A DNA stretch of 28,754 nucleotides. Origin: Thermoleophilia bacterium. GTDB lineage: Bacteria; Actinomycetota; Thermoleophilia; Gaiellales; Gaiellaceae. The translations under genes and the position numbers were made by a program. The DNA is taken from positions 1-28,754 of the forward strand of contig JACVRM010000005.1 in assembly GCA_014534415.1 (NCBI GenBank). Direction: 5' to 3'. Positions 16,562-23,657 of this stretch are shown here, one piece after another; position 1 is the first letter of the stretch, and each line of letters begins with the position of its first letter. Below the pieces are notes generated by a model, which was given only the letters and a program-made list of their open reading frames with translations, searched no databases and was not told the DNA's origin.

Positions 16562-16809
16562 CGCTCTCGCCGGACTGGCCGGACGCCGGGGAACGCAGCG
16601 CGCGCCGGCGCCGCCCGATCCTTCGCTGGCTCTTGCTGCTGCTCGGGTCGGCGGGCCTCTTCGCCGTCGGCGTCGCGCTCGGCGACGCGCTCGACGACAA
16701 CGAGGATCCCGAGCGCAGCCCCACCCAGACGCTCGTGCGCACGCTCGGACCGCTGCCGCTGAGCGCGCCGCCGACCGTAACGGTGACGGTAACCGCGGCG
16801 CGCCCCTAG
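16558..16809 (+). CDS. Small single-pass membrane protein of unknown function
   Basis: The product is 83 aa from TTG 16558, which overlaps the previous stop codon. Residues 1-20 are cytoplasmic and basic near the membrane (GERSARRRRPILR). One transmembrane helix spans about 21-43 (WLLLLLGSAGLFAVGVALG). The rest is outside, acidic then Pro/Thr-rich, ending in a Thr-Val repeat (PTVTVTVTAARP). No catalytic motif. A longer upstream frame exists but lies inside the previous gene. The TTG start is inferred from overlap and lacks a strong ribosome binding site. Confidence 0.6.
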   Translation: MTLSPDWPDAGERSARRRRPILRWLLLLLGSAGLFAVGVALGDALDDNEDPERSPTQTLVRTLGPLPLSAPPTVTVTVTAARP

Positions 16810-16839
16810 TATCGGGGTGCAGGAAAGAGCATTTTTAGA

Positions 16840-16845
16840 TAAGTT
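16840..16845 (+). promoter_or_regulatory. AT-rich -10-like box of the HTH-receiver gene
   Basis: TAAGTT lies 6 nt before the GTG at 16852, inside an unusually AT-rich stretch (16831-16848) for this genome; an overlapping TAGATA is an alternative. This is the most AT-rich promoter-like site in the window and suggests a well-expressed leaderless transcript. Confidence 0.5.
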
Positions 16846-16851
16846 TTTCGC

Positions 16852-17448
16852 GTGGCCAAGGACCCGACCCGCGCGCGCCGGTCCGCTCCAGCGAGCGAGC
16901 CGGACTGGCTTACGCTCGGCCAGGCCGCCAAGTACCTCGGCGTCGCGCAGAGCACGATCCGCAAGTGGTCGGACCAAGGCCGCTTGCACGCGTTCTACAC
17001 GCCGGGCGGACACCGCCGGTACAGGCGCGGGGATCTCGACGATTTCCTTCAGCAGTCTGCCCAGCCGGCCGGCGCGGGCGGCACTGCGTCCATCTTGATC
17101 GTCGACGACGACGAGCGGCTGCGCGAGTTCGTGCGCGTCAATCTCGAGATGGAGGGGTATGTCGTCCGCGAGGCGGCGAGCGCGGAGGAAGGGCTCGCAG
17201 CGCTCGAAGAGGAGCCGCCCGACCTGATCCTGCTCGACGTGATGATGCCCCAGGTAGATGGCTGGGAGATGCTCCGCCGCGTCCAGGAGCGCCACGGCGT
17301 CGGCTCGATCCCGGTCGTCATGTTCAGCGGCAAGGTCGACGAGCAGACCCTCGCGGAGGCGGAAGCCCGCGGTGCGCAGGCTTTCATCGGCAAGCCGTTC
17401 AACCCCCAGCAGCTGATCGAGTCGACCAAGCAGCTCCTGCCCGTCTAA
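16852..17448 (+). CDS. MerR/excisionase-type HTH fused to a response-regulator receiver domain
   Basis: The product is 198 aa. Residues ~18-68 form a MerR/excisionase-type winged helix (LTLGQAAKYLGVAQSTIRKW, DQGRLHAFYTPGGHRRYRRG, DLDDFLQQ), as in BldC-like regulators. A short Ala/Gly linker (~70-79) leads to a full receiver domain (~80-195): acidic pocket Asp85-Asp87, phosphoacceptor Asp129 in LILLDVMMPQVDGWEM, Ser159 in the FSG switch, and Lys181 in the GKP motif. All receiver active-site residues are present, so phosphorylation by a histidine kinase is plausible. DNA-binding-first order is the reverse of most response regulators. No histidine kinase is next to it, so it is an orphan. GTG 16852 follows an AT-rich -10 box. 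A small hairpin lies downstream. Confidence 0.88.
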   Translation: MAKDPTRARRSAPASEPDWLTLGQAAKYLGVAQSTIRKWSDQGRLHAFYTPGGHRRYRRGDLDDFLQQSAQPAGAGGTASILIVDDDERLREFVRVNLEMEGYVVREAASAEEGLAALEEEPPDLILLDVMMPQVDGWEMLRRVQERHGVGSIPVVMFSGKVDEQTLAEAEARGAQAFIGKPFNPQQLIESTKQLLPV

Positions 17449-17812
17449 GGTCGAGGGAGGGGCGAGGGAACCGCAGGTTCCCAGACGGCGTCAGTCGATG
17501 AGACGCGGACGGCTGGTCGCGCCGCCGACCTGTCGCGCGTAGACTGGCTTTGGCAGGCGGCGGAGCGTTCCACCACGCTGGATCGAGCCGGAAACGCTCG
17601 AGCAGGATCGCCGATCGCCTGCGACGCTAGAAGGACTCAAGCCGACCACCGACGGACTTCGGCGATGAGGCCTGGCCGCTTACGCACTGGCAGTCACCCA
17701 AGCGAGCGGCATCCACCTCGCCTTGCCGGTGTCCCAGGCGCACGACGGTCGAGCACGTAATCAGGCCTCTATTGAGCGGCCCGCAAGTATCCGCAGGCTC
17801 ACTCGTAGGCGG
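17449..17812. other. Gene-free stretch between the HTH-receiver gene and the exported pair
   Basis: Apart from the hairpin at 17466-17482 I find no convincing gene in these 364 bases. A short plus-strand frame at about 17590-17668 (TLEQDRRSPATLEGLKPTTD, ending at a TGA) is protein-like but has no start and no family match that I know. No repeat or RNA gene is visible. The stretch may be a remnant or a regulatory spacer. Confidence 0.4.
17466..17482 (+). terminator. Short hairpin after the HTH-receiver gene
   Basis: GGGAACC and GGTTCCC (17466-17472 and 17476-17482) form a perfect 7-bp stem with a GCA loop, 18 bp after the stop codon. There is no T tract, so it is a possible terminator or mRNA end-stabilising hairpin. 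Confidence 0.45.
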
Positions 17813-18439
17813 CTATTTATCGGCGGTTGCGAAGGCGTTCGCAACCGCGACGGCCTCGGCGGTCGCAAAGCTGGCCACAGGGCCGACCACATTCCAGGAG
17901 ATTTCTTCGTCGAACCACAGGACGCTGGTGGTATGGTGCGGCAGTTCTGGGTTGCCCTGGATCAAAAGCGCAGGCGTTCCGTCGGCGAGCGAGATCATCT
18001 TCTCTACCGCGCCTTCACATGAGCCGCGCTCGGCACAATCAGCTGCCAACTTCTTTAGCCCTTGCACGGCGACCTTAAGGTCGATATTCGAGTCGCGTTG
18101 CGCCTCGTAGACGTTGAAGCGCCCGAACGCTCCGCTGTCGTAGAGAAGGGCAGTCTGGGTGTTTTCCTGAACCCAGACCTCTTTAGGCTCGCCGAGCGAG
18201 TCTGGGACTACCGGATCGAAAGGTAGCAACCTCGAAGCCGCGTTGACGTCTGCGACTTTTTGGCCGAGTGGGAGCGGCGGCGAGTCGAACCTCAGCGAAT
18301 CGGCCGTCTCGGTCTGTGCCGTGTCTGGCTCAGAGCTACTACGGACAAGGCCGAACGCGACCCCGGCCGCGACGAGAGCTGCCGCCGCGAGAAGGAGTAC
18401 AAACGTCGTGCGGGAGAGCGAGAAAGTGTGCCTGGTCAT
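17813..18439 (-). CDS. Membrane-anchored or exported protein of unknown function
   Basis: The product is 208 aa. One hydrophobic helix at about 12-32 (TFVLLLAAAALVAAGVAFGL) acts as signal or anchor. The rest is an extracytoplasmic domain with DSLRFDSPPLPLGQKVADVN, RLLPFDPVVPDSLGEPKEVW, YDSGAFGRFNVYEAQRD, a single Cys pair (ADCAERGSC) and a C-terminal LIQGNPELPHHTTSVLWFDE segment. The order (FDPVVPDSLG, LIQG, VLWFDEEISW) resembles DUF4367-type exported domains, but this is a weak resemblance. The gene starts 40 bp after the stop of the cysteine-rich gene upstream on the same strand, so they are probably one transcript. No strong ribosome binding site is seen. Confidence 0.7.
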   Translation of the reverse strand: MTRHTFSLSRTTFVLLLAAAALVAAGVAFGLVRSSSEPDTAQTETADSLRFDSPPLPLGQKVADVNAASRLLPFDPVVPDSLGEPKEVWVQENTQTALLYDSGAFGRFNVYEAQRDSNIDLKVAVQGLKKLAADCAERGSCEGAVEKMISLADGTPALLIQGNPELPHHTTSVLWFDEEISWNVVGPVASFATAEAVAVANAFATADK

Positions 18440-18479
18440 GAGGTTGCTCTGCTCGAAGTTCGATGGCTCGCACCCGTCA

Positions 18480-19289
18480 TCAGCAGTTCGTTCCGCTCGG
18501 TGCTCGAACGATGTCGAACCGGGTTGCGGTCACCCAGTTGCCGTTCCAGCCGCCATCAGAGTCGTACCGGCAGGTCACGCCGAAAGCCGTCCGCCACTCA
18601 CCGATGAAGGTCTTCCAGTGGAGATTGCGGTGCGTCTCGCCCATCGTCGTGGTGCCGTTGGCGGGATCGCGGTCGTCGCGTCGCCATCCTTCACCCTCAG
18701 CCCAACCGGAAGGAACATGTGCGCTCTTGCGCGCAAGGTAGCGGAAACCTTGACCGTCTTCGCAGTCGAGCCATCCGTCCCAGTTGTTTGTCCCAGCGAC
18801 GTTGTTCACCTGCCAGCGGTGGTAGTTCCCAGGATTGAGGCAGGCGAAGTTCCCGGTATAGACGGTGCCCTGCACAACGTTGTTGACCCTCGAGTACATG
18901 AACGCATGGAAACAGTGGCCTCCGGCGAAGGTGCAGTCCCACTCGCGCCAGCCGGCCTCGACGTAGTTGCCGGGTTGGCCGTTGAGCAGGACGCGCGCGG
19001 TCTGCCCTGTTCCGTAATGCCCGCCGAAACTGACGCAGTTGTCAAGGTCATGATTCGTGAGCGAAATCTCGTTGCGGGCGCCGTACGCCCATGTTTCGTT
19101 CGTGATCATCTTCCAGAAGACACCCGTCTCGGCACACGGCGTGGGTGCTTGCACACCGCCGGGCGCGCGATCCGCGCCGAGCACCAGCCCGGCGATCACC
19201 AGCGCGAACCCGATTACGCAAAGAAGCAACAGCTTCGATCCAACGACGATCAGCTTCGATCCGACGACGATCGAGCCGACGGACCTCAT
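18480..19289 (-). CDS. Cysteine-rich exported or anchored protein of unknown function
   Basis: The product is 269 aa from the ATG at 19289, just after GGGGGTC. A hydrophobic segment (about 20-38, LLLLCVIGFALVIAGLVLG) is a signal/anchor. The exported part has eight Cys (in TPC, DNC, DCT, HCF, ACL, DCE, TCR and the terminal TNC), an even number suited to disulfides, and many Trp, Asn and Gly residues (VAGTNNWDGWLDCEDGQ; YDSDGGWNGNWVTATRF), suggesting a compact secreted domain. I do not recognise the family. The N-terminus contains a 7-residue duplication (VVGSKLI, VVGSKLL) caused by a tandem DNA repeat. A -35/-10 promoter is visible 64-91 bp upstream. It precedes the other exported protein gene by 40 bp. 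Confidence 0.7.
   Translation of the reverse strand: MRSVGSIVVGSKLIVVGSKLLLLCVIGFALVIAGLVLGADRAPGGVQAPTPCAETGVFWKMITNETWAYGARNEISLTNHDLDNCVSFGGHYGTGQTARVLLNGQPGNYVEAGWREWDCTFAGGHCFHAFMYSRVNNVVQGTVYTGNFACLNPGNYHRWQVNNVAGTNNWDGWLDCEDGQGFRYLARKSAHVPSGWAEGEGWRRDDRDPANGTTTMGETHRNLHWKTFIGEWRTAFGVTCRYDSDGGWNGNWVTATRFDIVRAPSGTNC
19231..19272 (-). repeat. Tandem 21-bp duplication in the anchor region
   Basis: 19231-19251 and 19252-19272 are direct copies of a 21-bp unit (AGCTTCGATCCAACGACGAT... on the plus strand) with one mismatch. The duplication keeps the reading frame and adds seven residues just before the transmembrane segment of the cysteine-rich protein. Confidence 0.9.
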
Positions 19290-19352
19290 AAGACCCCCAG
19301 AAGCGCTGCGTGGCGTGCGCGATGCGTCTGCACGTTCACGGACTGACACGCG

Positions 19353-19380
19353 ACGTTACCGAACAATTTCTAGACGTCAA
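19353..19380 (-). promoter_or_regulatory. Sigma70-type promoter of the exported pair
   Basis: On the minus strand, TTGACG (19375-19380) and TAACGT (19353-19358) are separated by 16 bp. This is the clearest -35/-10 pair seen in the window. It would start a transcript near 19346, giving an untranslated leader of about 57 nt before the ATG at 19289. Confidence 0.6.
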
Positions 19381-19822
19381 GCGCCGAGCTTCGCTGGCGA
19401 CATCGGCATGGCCGCTCGCAGGCGCGGAGCTCTGGTCGGGCACGGCTGCGCGAGAACCGGACGCGTCGAGCGACGACGACGCTCGCGACCGCCTCGTCTC
19501 GCTCTCGGTTGCGTGTGGTAATCGCAGCGATCGTCCTTCGGAGCCAGGCCGCGACGGCGGCATCCGTCCCGTCGACCAATACGAGCTCGTTGGCCACCAG
19601 GTCGATGACATTGCTGGCTCTCGGATCGAGATGCTGGCGCTGAGGATGCCGTCGCTGCGCCAGCCCGGGGCCGCGGCGGGGCAGGGATGGCGACGACGTC
19701 GCGAGGCGTCGCTCGAGTTCGCCGAGAAGTCGCAGCGCACGGACTCGGGCGGCCGGCGAGACGCCGGCACCCATGAACGCCGAATAGACGCTCGCGTTCT
19801 CGGGGTCCGTGCAGGCTGGCAT
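19370..19822 (-). CDS. Weak hypothetical protein
   Basis: A 150-codon minus-strand frame starts MPACTDPENASVYSAF and contains ARVRALRLLGELERRLATSS and VIDLVANELVLVDGTDAAVA, AAWLRRTIAAITTR. Its codons end mostly in G or C, as in the real genes here, and the middle is protein-like. The last 40 residues are Arg-rich and look less natural, and there is no clear ribosome binding site or -10 box at the ATG. The promoter of the downstream gene overlaps its end. Function unknown. A competing plus-strand frame covers part of the region but looks poorer. Confidence 0.3.
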   Translation of the reverse strand: MPACTDPENASVYSAFMGAGVSPAARVRALRLLGELERRLATSSPSLPRRGPGLAQRRHPQRQHLDPRASNVIDLVANELVLVDGTDAAVAAWLRRTIAAITTRNRERDEAVASVVVARRVRFSRSRARPELRACERPCRCRQRSSALDV

Positions 19823-20036
19823 CGTTGAGGTCCGGTCGTCGCTCCCGATCGCGGTCGGCCCCGCACCTGTTGATCGGGCGGCCAGATCGCCGGCAGCTCG
19901 TGCGCCCGTTCCGCCGTTGCCTCGGTGTTCGCTCGCCTACCGCCCGGCAGAGCCGGGCTCCGGCGGCCGCGCGTCGCCGTCTCACCGACGGCCGCGTCAT
20001 TGGCGAACCGACGGTTCCCCTCGCCCCTCCCCGCCG

Positions 20037-20519
20037 CTAGAGCTCTTCGCTGGCGCGGAGGAGGCCCCCGACGATGACGCCGATCGCGGCGACCAGCGCG
20101 ACGAAGATACCGACGCCGCGGCCGTCGTTCGGGACGAACTCCTCCGGGATCGAGATCAGCCGGATGAGGATGAAGATCGTCGCGATCGCCCCCAGCACGA
20201 TCACGACGAGACTCTCGGGCAGCGTCGCCGGCAGCTCGATGCCGAATTCGCGCAGCGCCGAGAGCGCGAGCACCGCTGCGCCCAGGACGAGCACGAGCTT
20301 GCCGAGCACACCCGTGTGCCAGCCGATCACGGCGATCGTGGGACCCTCGTTCGACCCGACGTACCAACCCATCAGCGGGGAGAGCATGAGCACGAGACCA
20401 GCGACCCAGGTCAACCAGCCGCCCGCCGTCCAGATGCCGCCGCGCGGTACCGGCGCCGGCTCGAGCCCGGGATCGAGGAAGTCGTCGGCGGGCGCTGTCG
20501 GGGGCCGCGGCGTCTCCAC
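20037..20519 (-). CDS. Four-helix integral membrane protein of unknown function
   Basis: The product is 160 aa from the GTG at 20519. A Pro-rich cytoplasmic start (METPRPPTAP) is followed by four transmembrane helices: GWLTWVAGLVLMLSPLMGWY, VLGKLVLVLGAAVLALSAL, ESLVVIVLGAIATIFILIRL and FVALVAAIGVIVGGLL. No catalytic or ligand motif is visible. Small proteins of this kind are common in Actinobacteria and mostly uncharacterised. Alternative starts are GTG 20555 and ATG 20537; I prefer 20519 because a CATACT box lies 7 nt before it. It is on the same strand as, and about 120 bp downstream of, another small membrane protein gene. Confidence 0.75.
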   Translation of the reverse strand: METPRPPTAPADDFLDPGLEPAPVPRGGIWTAGGWLTWVAGLVLMLSPLMGWYVGSNEGPTIAVIGWHTGVLGKLVLVLGAAVLALSALREFGIELPATLPESLVVIVLGAIATIFILIRLISIPEEFVPNDGRGVGIFVALVAAIGVIVGGLLRASEEL

Positions 20520-20526
20520 GGCCGGA

Positions 20527-20532
20527 AGTATG
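20527..20532 (-). promoter_or_regulatory. -10-like box of the four-helix membrane protein gene
   Basis: On the minus strand CATACT lies 7 nt before the GTG at 20519, the same hexamer and spacing found before the phosphatase gene at 20952. If real, it excludes the two longer start choices. Confidence 0.4.
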
Positions 20533-20640
20533 GGCATCTTCCCCAGAGAATTCACGGCCTGCCGCCCCGAGGACCAGCGAATCTGCGCACGACGAACGGC
20601 GGCGAGCAGCCGGCTCGCCGGCGTACCAGGGCGCTCGGCT

Positions 20641-20877
20641 CTATAGGCCGAAGAGCTGCTCGATCTCCTGCCAGACCGTCAGCGCCAGGTAGACGCTCAA
20701 CGAGATCAGGATCAGGAGGACGAGCCAGAAACGGACGCGTGCCGCGCGCCGCTCGCGCTTGCGCTCGACGAGCGCGCGGCGCTTCGCCCGCTGGCGCCGA
20801 TAGGCGCGCTCGACGGCACGGGGGTCGAGAGCCGGCGGTTCGTCCGCCGCCGGCTGTCGCCGGGCTGGCTCGGCCAT
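20641..20877 (-). CDS. Small single-pass membrane protein with basic coiled N-terminus
   Basis: The product is 78 aa. Residues 1-20 are Pro/Ala-rich, 21-48 are a very basic helix (AVERAYRRQRAKRRALVERK, RERRAARVR), and 49-69 are one transmembrane helix (WLVLLILISLSVYLALTVW). The end is short and acidic. The basic helix next to the membrane suggests lipid or nucleic-acid contact or simply topology control; function unknown. The ATG at 20877 is 7 nt after a TAGACT box. It is transcribed away from the multi-GAF phosphatase gene, which starts 74 bp to the right. Confidence 0.75.
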   Translation of the reverse strand: MAEPARRQPAADEPPALDPRAVERAYRRQRAKRRALVERKRERRAARVRFWLVLLILISLSVYLALTVWQEIEQLFGL

Positions 20878-20884
20878 TCGGCGG

Positions 20885-20890
20885 AGTCTA
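20885..20890 (-). promoter_or_regulatory. -10-like box of the small membrane protein gene
   Basis: On the minus strand TAGACT lies 7 nt before the ATG at 20877. Together with the CATACT at 20939-20944 on the plus strand it forms a compact divergent promoter region of about 74 bp. Confidence 0.45.
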
Positions 20891-20938
20891 GACCCGCCTC
20901 TGGTCGGGCGTTGCCGCGGGTGGGCGGATCGTTTCGCC

Positions 20939-20944
20939 CATACT
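20939..20944 (+). promoter_or_regulatory. -10-like box of the multi-GAF phosphatase gene
   Basis: CATACT lies 7 nt before the GTG at 20952, with no Shine-Dalgarno sequence between, in the leaderless pattern. Confidence 0.4.
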
Positions 20945-20951
20945 TCGTGCG

Positions 20952-23657
20952 GTGGTCGAGCGCGAGCGAGCCGAAGGCGACCCAGCCGGGGTTGCGCCGA
21001 GGTCGGTCACGACGGCTGCCCGCGAACGCCTCGCGGCCGGCGACACGCTCGAGGAGCGGCTGACGGCGCTCGTGGAGGCGGCTGCCGGTGCCGCTCACGC
21101 GGACACCGTCGTCGTGCGGCTGCTCGACCCCGCCACCGGCATGCTGGTCGCGCGCGCGGTGACCTCCTCGTCGCCCGCGGTGGCGGCCGAGCTGGAGGGC
21201 TCCCAGATTCCGCCGGCAGCCGTCTCGCCCGACGGTCGCGATCCGGACGCGCTGCCGTCCGATTCCCGGCGTCTCGCGCGGCGATCGGGCGCGGAGGCGG
21301 CGCTCGTCATCGGGGTTGGCGAACCGGGCCAGCTGCTCGGGTGCCTCGAGTTCGTCCGTCATCGCCGCCCGTTCGATGCCTCCGAGCGCCTGCTCGCGCA
21401 GCTGACGGCGGGCCAGGTCGCCCTCCTGGCAGGAGTCGGAGCGGGCGGAGACCCGGCCGAGCCGGGAGCTGACGCGGCGCCGCTGGACGCCGCCGGCGAG
21501 GCGCTGGCGGCCGCGGCCGAGGGCAGCCGGGTCGGGCCCGTCGTCGCGCGCCTCGCCGCTCGCGCCACGGGAGCGGTCGGCGCCGTCCTGTGGGACCTCG
21601 ACGACGGCGCCCCGCCGCACCTCGCCGCGCGCGTGGGGGCGTCTGCAGAACTGGCGGCCGAGCCGCCTGTGCCGCCTCAGAGCGGCGACCGCCGAGCCGT
21701 CGTGGTCGAGCCGCACGGGAACGGCGTGGCGGCGGTCGCGACGTTGCGCCTCGGCGAGGCGCCCGCTTCGCTGCTGCAGCTCTACCTTGCCGAGGTGCCG
21801 TCGCCCGAGCTTGCCGGCGCGCTCGCCCGGTTCGGCGCGCGCGCCGGGCAGGCGCTGCGTGCGAGCCGTCGCGCCGGGCGGGCGGCGGCCGAGCTCGAGC
21901 GCACGCGTGCCCTGCTCGCCGTCGTCGGTCAGGCGATCGCCGAGCTGTCACTCTCGCACACACTCGAGACCGCCGTCGGGCGCGTCGCCGAGCTCCTGCA
22001 CGCCGATCGCGTCGGTGTCTACCTCCGCGAGCACGGCGTGCTCCGGCCGGCCGCCGAGCGAGGCGTCGCCGCGGGCCATGCGGCGGTTGCCGAAGCGCTG
22101 CTCGAGCTCTCGCTCGGCCCGTTCCGTGCGCGCGGCGTCTTCACCGTCGCCGACGCGGGGAACGACCCGCGGCTCGACGAGGTGCGCGCGGACGTGCAGG
22201 CAGCCGCAGTCGAGGCTGTGGCCGCCGTCCCGCTCGTGGTCGGCGACGAGGCGATCGGGCTGCTCGTCGCGTACCTGGAGCGCGGGCGCACGCCGAGCGA
22301 CGACGAGACCGCGCTGCTTGCCGCGCTCGCCGCGCAGCTCGGCGTAGCCGTTCAGAACGCGCGGCTGCACGAGGAGGCCAAGCGGCTCGGCGCCGACCGG
22401 ACGCGCGCGCTTCAGCGCGAGCGCCAGGCCGCCCGTCGCCTGCGCGCCTTCTACGAGGTCTCGCAGTCGTTCACGCGGAGCCTGGATCTGGAGGACACGC
22501 TCGCTGCGCTCGCGCGCACGGCGGTCGAGCTGCTCGACGCCGACGGAGCGGTGATCCGCACACACGACCGCCGCCGGGCGGCACTTGTGTCGCAGGCCGT
22601 CCACGTCGCGGAGGATCGGCTGGAGCCCGTCGTGGGGGCGATCCTGGCGCGCCCGCACGCCGTCGACGGCAAGACCGCGGAACGCCTCGTCGAGGACCGC
22701 CAGCCGTTACTGCTGACGCGCGATACGGCGGTGGCGCTGGGTGAGGCCTACGAGGTGCTCGTCCCGTTCCTCGATCGCGGCGCGTCTGCCGCCGTCGTGC
22801 CCGTCGCCACGGTGGGCGAGCTCATCGCCACGCTGACGGTCGTGTCGCTCGACGCGGGCCGGCCGATCGGCGAAGAGGCACTGGAGGCGGCGGCCTCGCT
22901 CGCCGCTCACGCGGTGCTCGCGATCGACAACGCGCGCCTGTACGAGCAGCAGAAGCACTTCCTCGAGGCAATGCAGCGCTCGCTGCTCCCCCGCACGCTG
23001 CCCGACGTGCCGGCGCTCGAGATCGGGAGCGTCTACGAGTCGGCGGCGCGGCTCGAGGTCGGCGGCGATGTGTGGGACTACATGCCGCTCGACGAACGCC
23101 GGCTTGCCGTCATCGTGGGCGACGTGTCCGGGCACGGGGTGGACGCCGCGGCCGACATGGCGATGGCGAAGTTCGTGTTCCGCTCGCTCGCCCGCGAACA
23201 TCCCGAGCCGGGCAACTTCCTGGCCGCGGCGAACGACGTCGTCGTCGGCGAGATCGCCCTGGGCAAGTTCATCACGATGGTCTACCTGACGGCAGACGGT
23301 ACGACGGGCGACGTCGTCGGTGCGGTGGCCGGCCATCCGCCGCCGCGAATCGTCCGGGCGGGCCGGGTCGAGGCGTTCGGTGCGCGCGGCGTCGCGCTCG
23401 GCGTGGACGCCGGACAGCGCTACGACGCCGTGCGCACGCGGCTAGCTCCGAGCGACGCCGTCGTGCTCTATACGGACGGCGTGATCGAGGCGCGCAGGGA
23501 CGGCGAGCAGTACGGCGAGGCGCGCCTGGATGCGGTGCTCGCCGCGAACGCGGACCTGCCCGCCGGCGAGCTCGCCGCCGCCGTCGTCGCCGACTGCCGC
23601 GCGTTCGCCGCCGAGCTCGTCGACGACTGCGCCGTCGTGGTCGTCAAGCGCGCGTGA
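20952..23657 (+). CDS. Multi-GAF SpoIIE/RsbU-type PP2C serine phosphatase
   Basis: The product is 901 aa, probably cytoplasmic. The N-terminal ~670 residues are a series of GAF or GAF-like sensory modules: ~30-155, ~175-300 (weaker), ~320-480 (AELSLSHTLETAVGRVAELL) and ~500-660 (FYEVSQSFTRSLDLEDTLAA). The C-terminal ~225 residues are a SpoIIE-type phosphatase: MQRSLLPRTLPDVPALEIGS, EVGGDVWDY (Asp706), GDVSGHGVDAA (Asp724), GHPPPRIVR, LYTDGVIEAR and DDCAVVVVK (Asp891/892). The metal-binding aspartates are intact. Such proteins dephosphorylate anti-sigma-factor antagonists in partner-switching control of stress sigma factors, with the GAF modules sensing ligands, light or redox; the signal here is unknown. 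No anti-sigma or antagonist gene is adjacent. The stop overlaps the next gene (GTGA). Confidence 0.9.
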   Translation: MVERERAEGDPAGVAPRSVTTAARERLAAGDTLEERLTALVEAAAGAAHADTVVVRLLDPATGMLVARAVTSSSPAVAAELEGSQIPPAAVSPDGRDPDALPSDSRRLARRSGAEAALVIGVGEPGQLLGCLEFVRHRRPFDASERLLAQLTAGQVALLAGVGAGGDPAEPGADAAPLDAAGEALAAAAEGSRVGPVVARLAARATGAVGAVLWDLDDGAPPHLAARVGASAELAAEPPVPPQSGDRRAVVVEPHGNGVAAVATLRLGEAPASLLQLYLAEVPSPELAGALARFGARAGQALRASRRAGRAAAELERTRALLAVVGQAIAELSLSHTLETAVGRVAELLHADRVGVYLREHGVLRPAAERGVAAGHAAVAEALLELSLGPFRARGVFTVADAGNDPRLDEVRADVQAAAVEAVAAVPLVVGDEAIGLLVAYLERGRTPSDDETALLAALAAQLGVAVQNARLHEEAKRLGADRTRALQRERQAARRLRAFYEVSQSFTRSLDLEDTLAALARTAVELLDADGAVIRTHDRRRAALVSQAVHVAEDRLEPVVGAILARPHAVDGKTAERLVEDRQPLLLTRDTAVALGEAYEVLVPFLDRGASAAVVPVATVGELIATLTVVSLDAGRPIGEEALEAAASLAAHAVLAIDNARLYEQQKHFLEAMQRSLLPRTLPDVPALEIGSVYESAARLEVGGDVWDYMPLDERRLAVIVGDVSGHGVDAAADMAMAKFVFRSLAREHPEPGNFLAAANDVVVGEIALGKFITMVYLTADGTTGDVVGAVAGHPPPRIVRAGRVEAFGARGVALGVDAGQRYDAVRTRLAPSDAVVLYTDGVIEARRDGEQYGEARLDAVLAANADLPAGELAAAVVADCRAFAAELVDDCAVVVVKRA

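Noticed and set aside
16817..17098. Plus-strand frame starting MQERAFLDKFFAW just before the HTH-receiver gene
   Set aside because: Only the first dozen residues look protein-like; the rest is a shadow of the HTH domain in another frame.
19310..19828. Plus-strand frame of 172 codons opposite the weak hypothetical gene
   Set aside because: Codon pattern is poorer than that of the minus strand, and there is no start signal or recognisable motif.
23072..23653. Upstream extension of the spermidine-synthase-like frame
   Set aside because: It lies inside the phosphatase gene in another frame and is Arg/Gly-rich shadow sequence; the GTG at 23654 gives the natural start.
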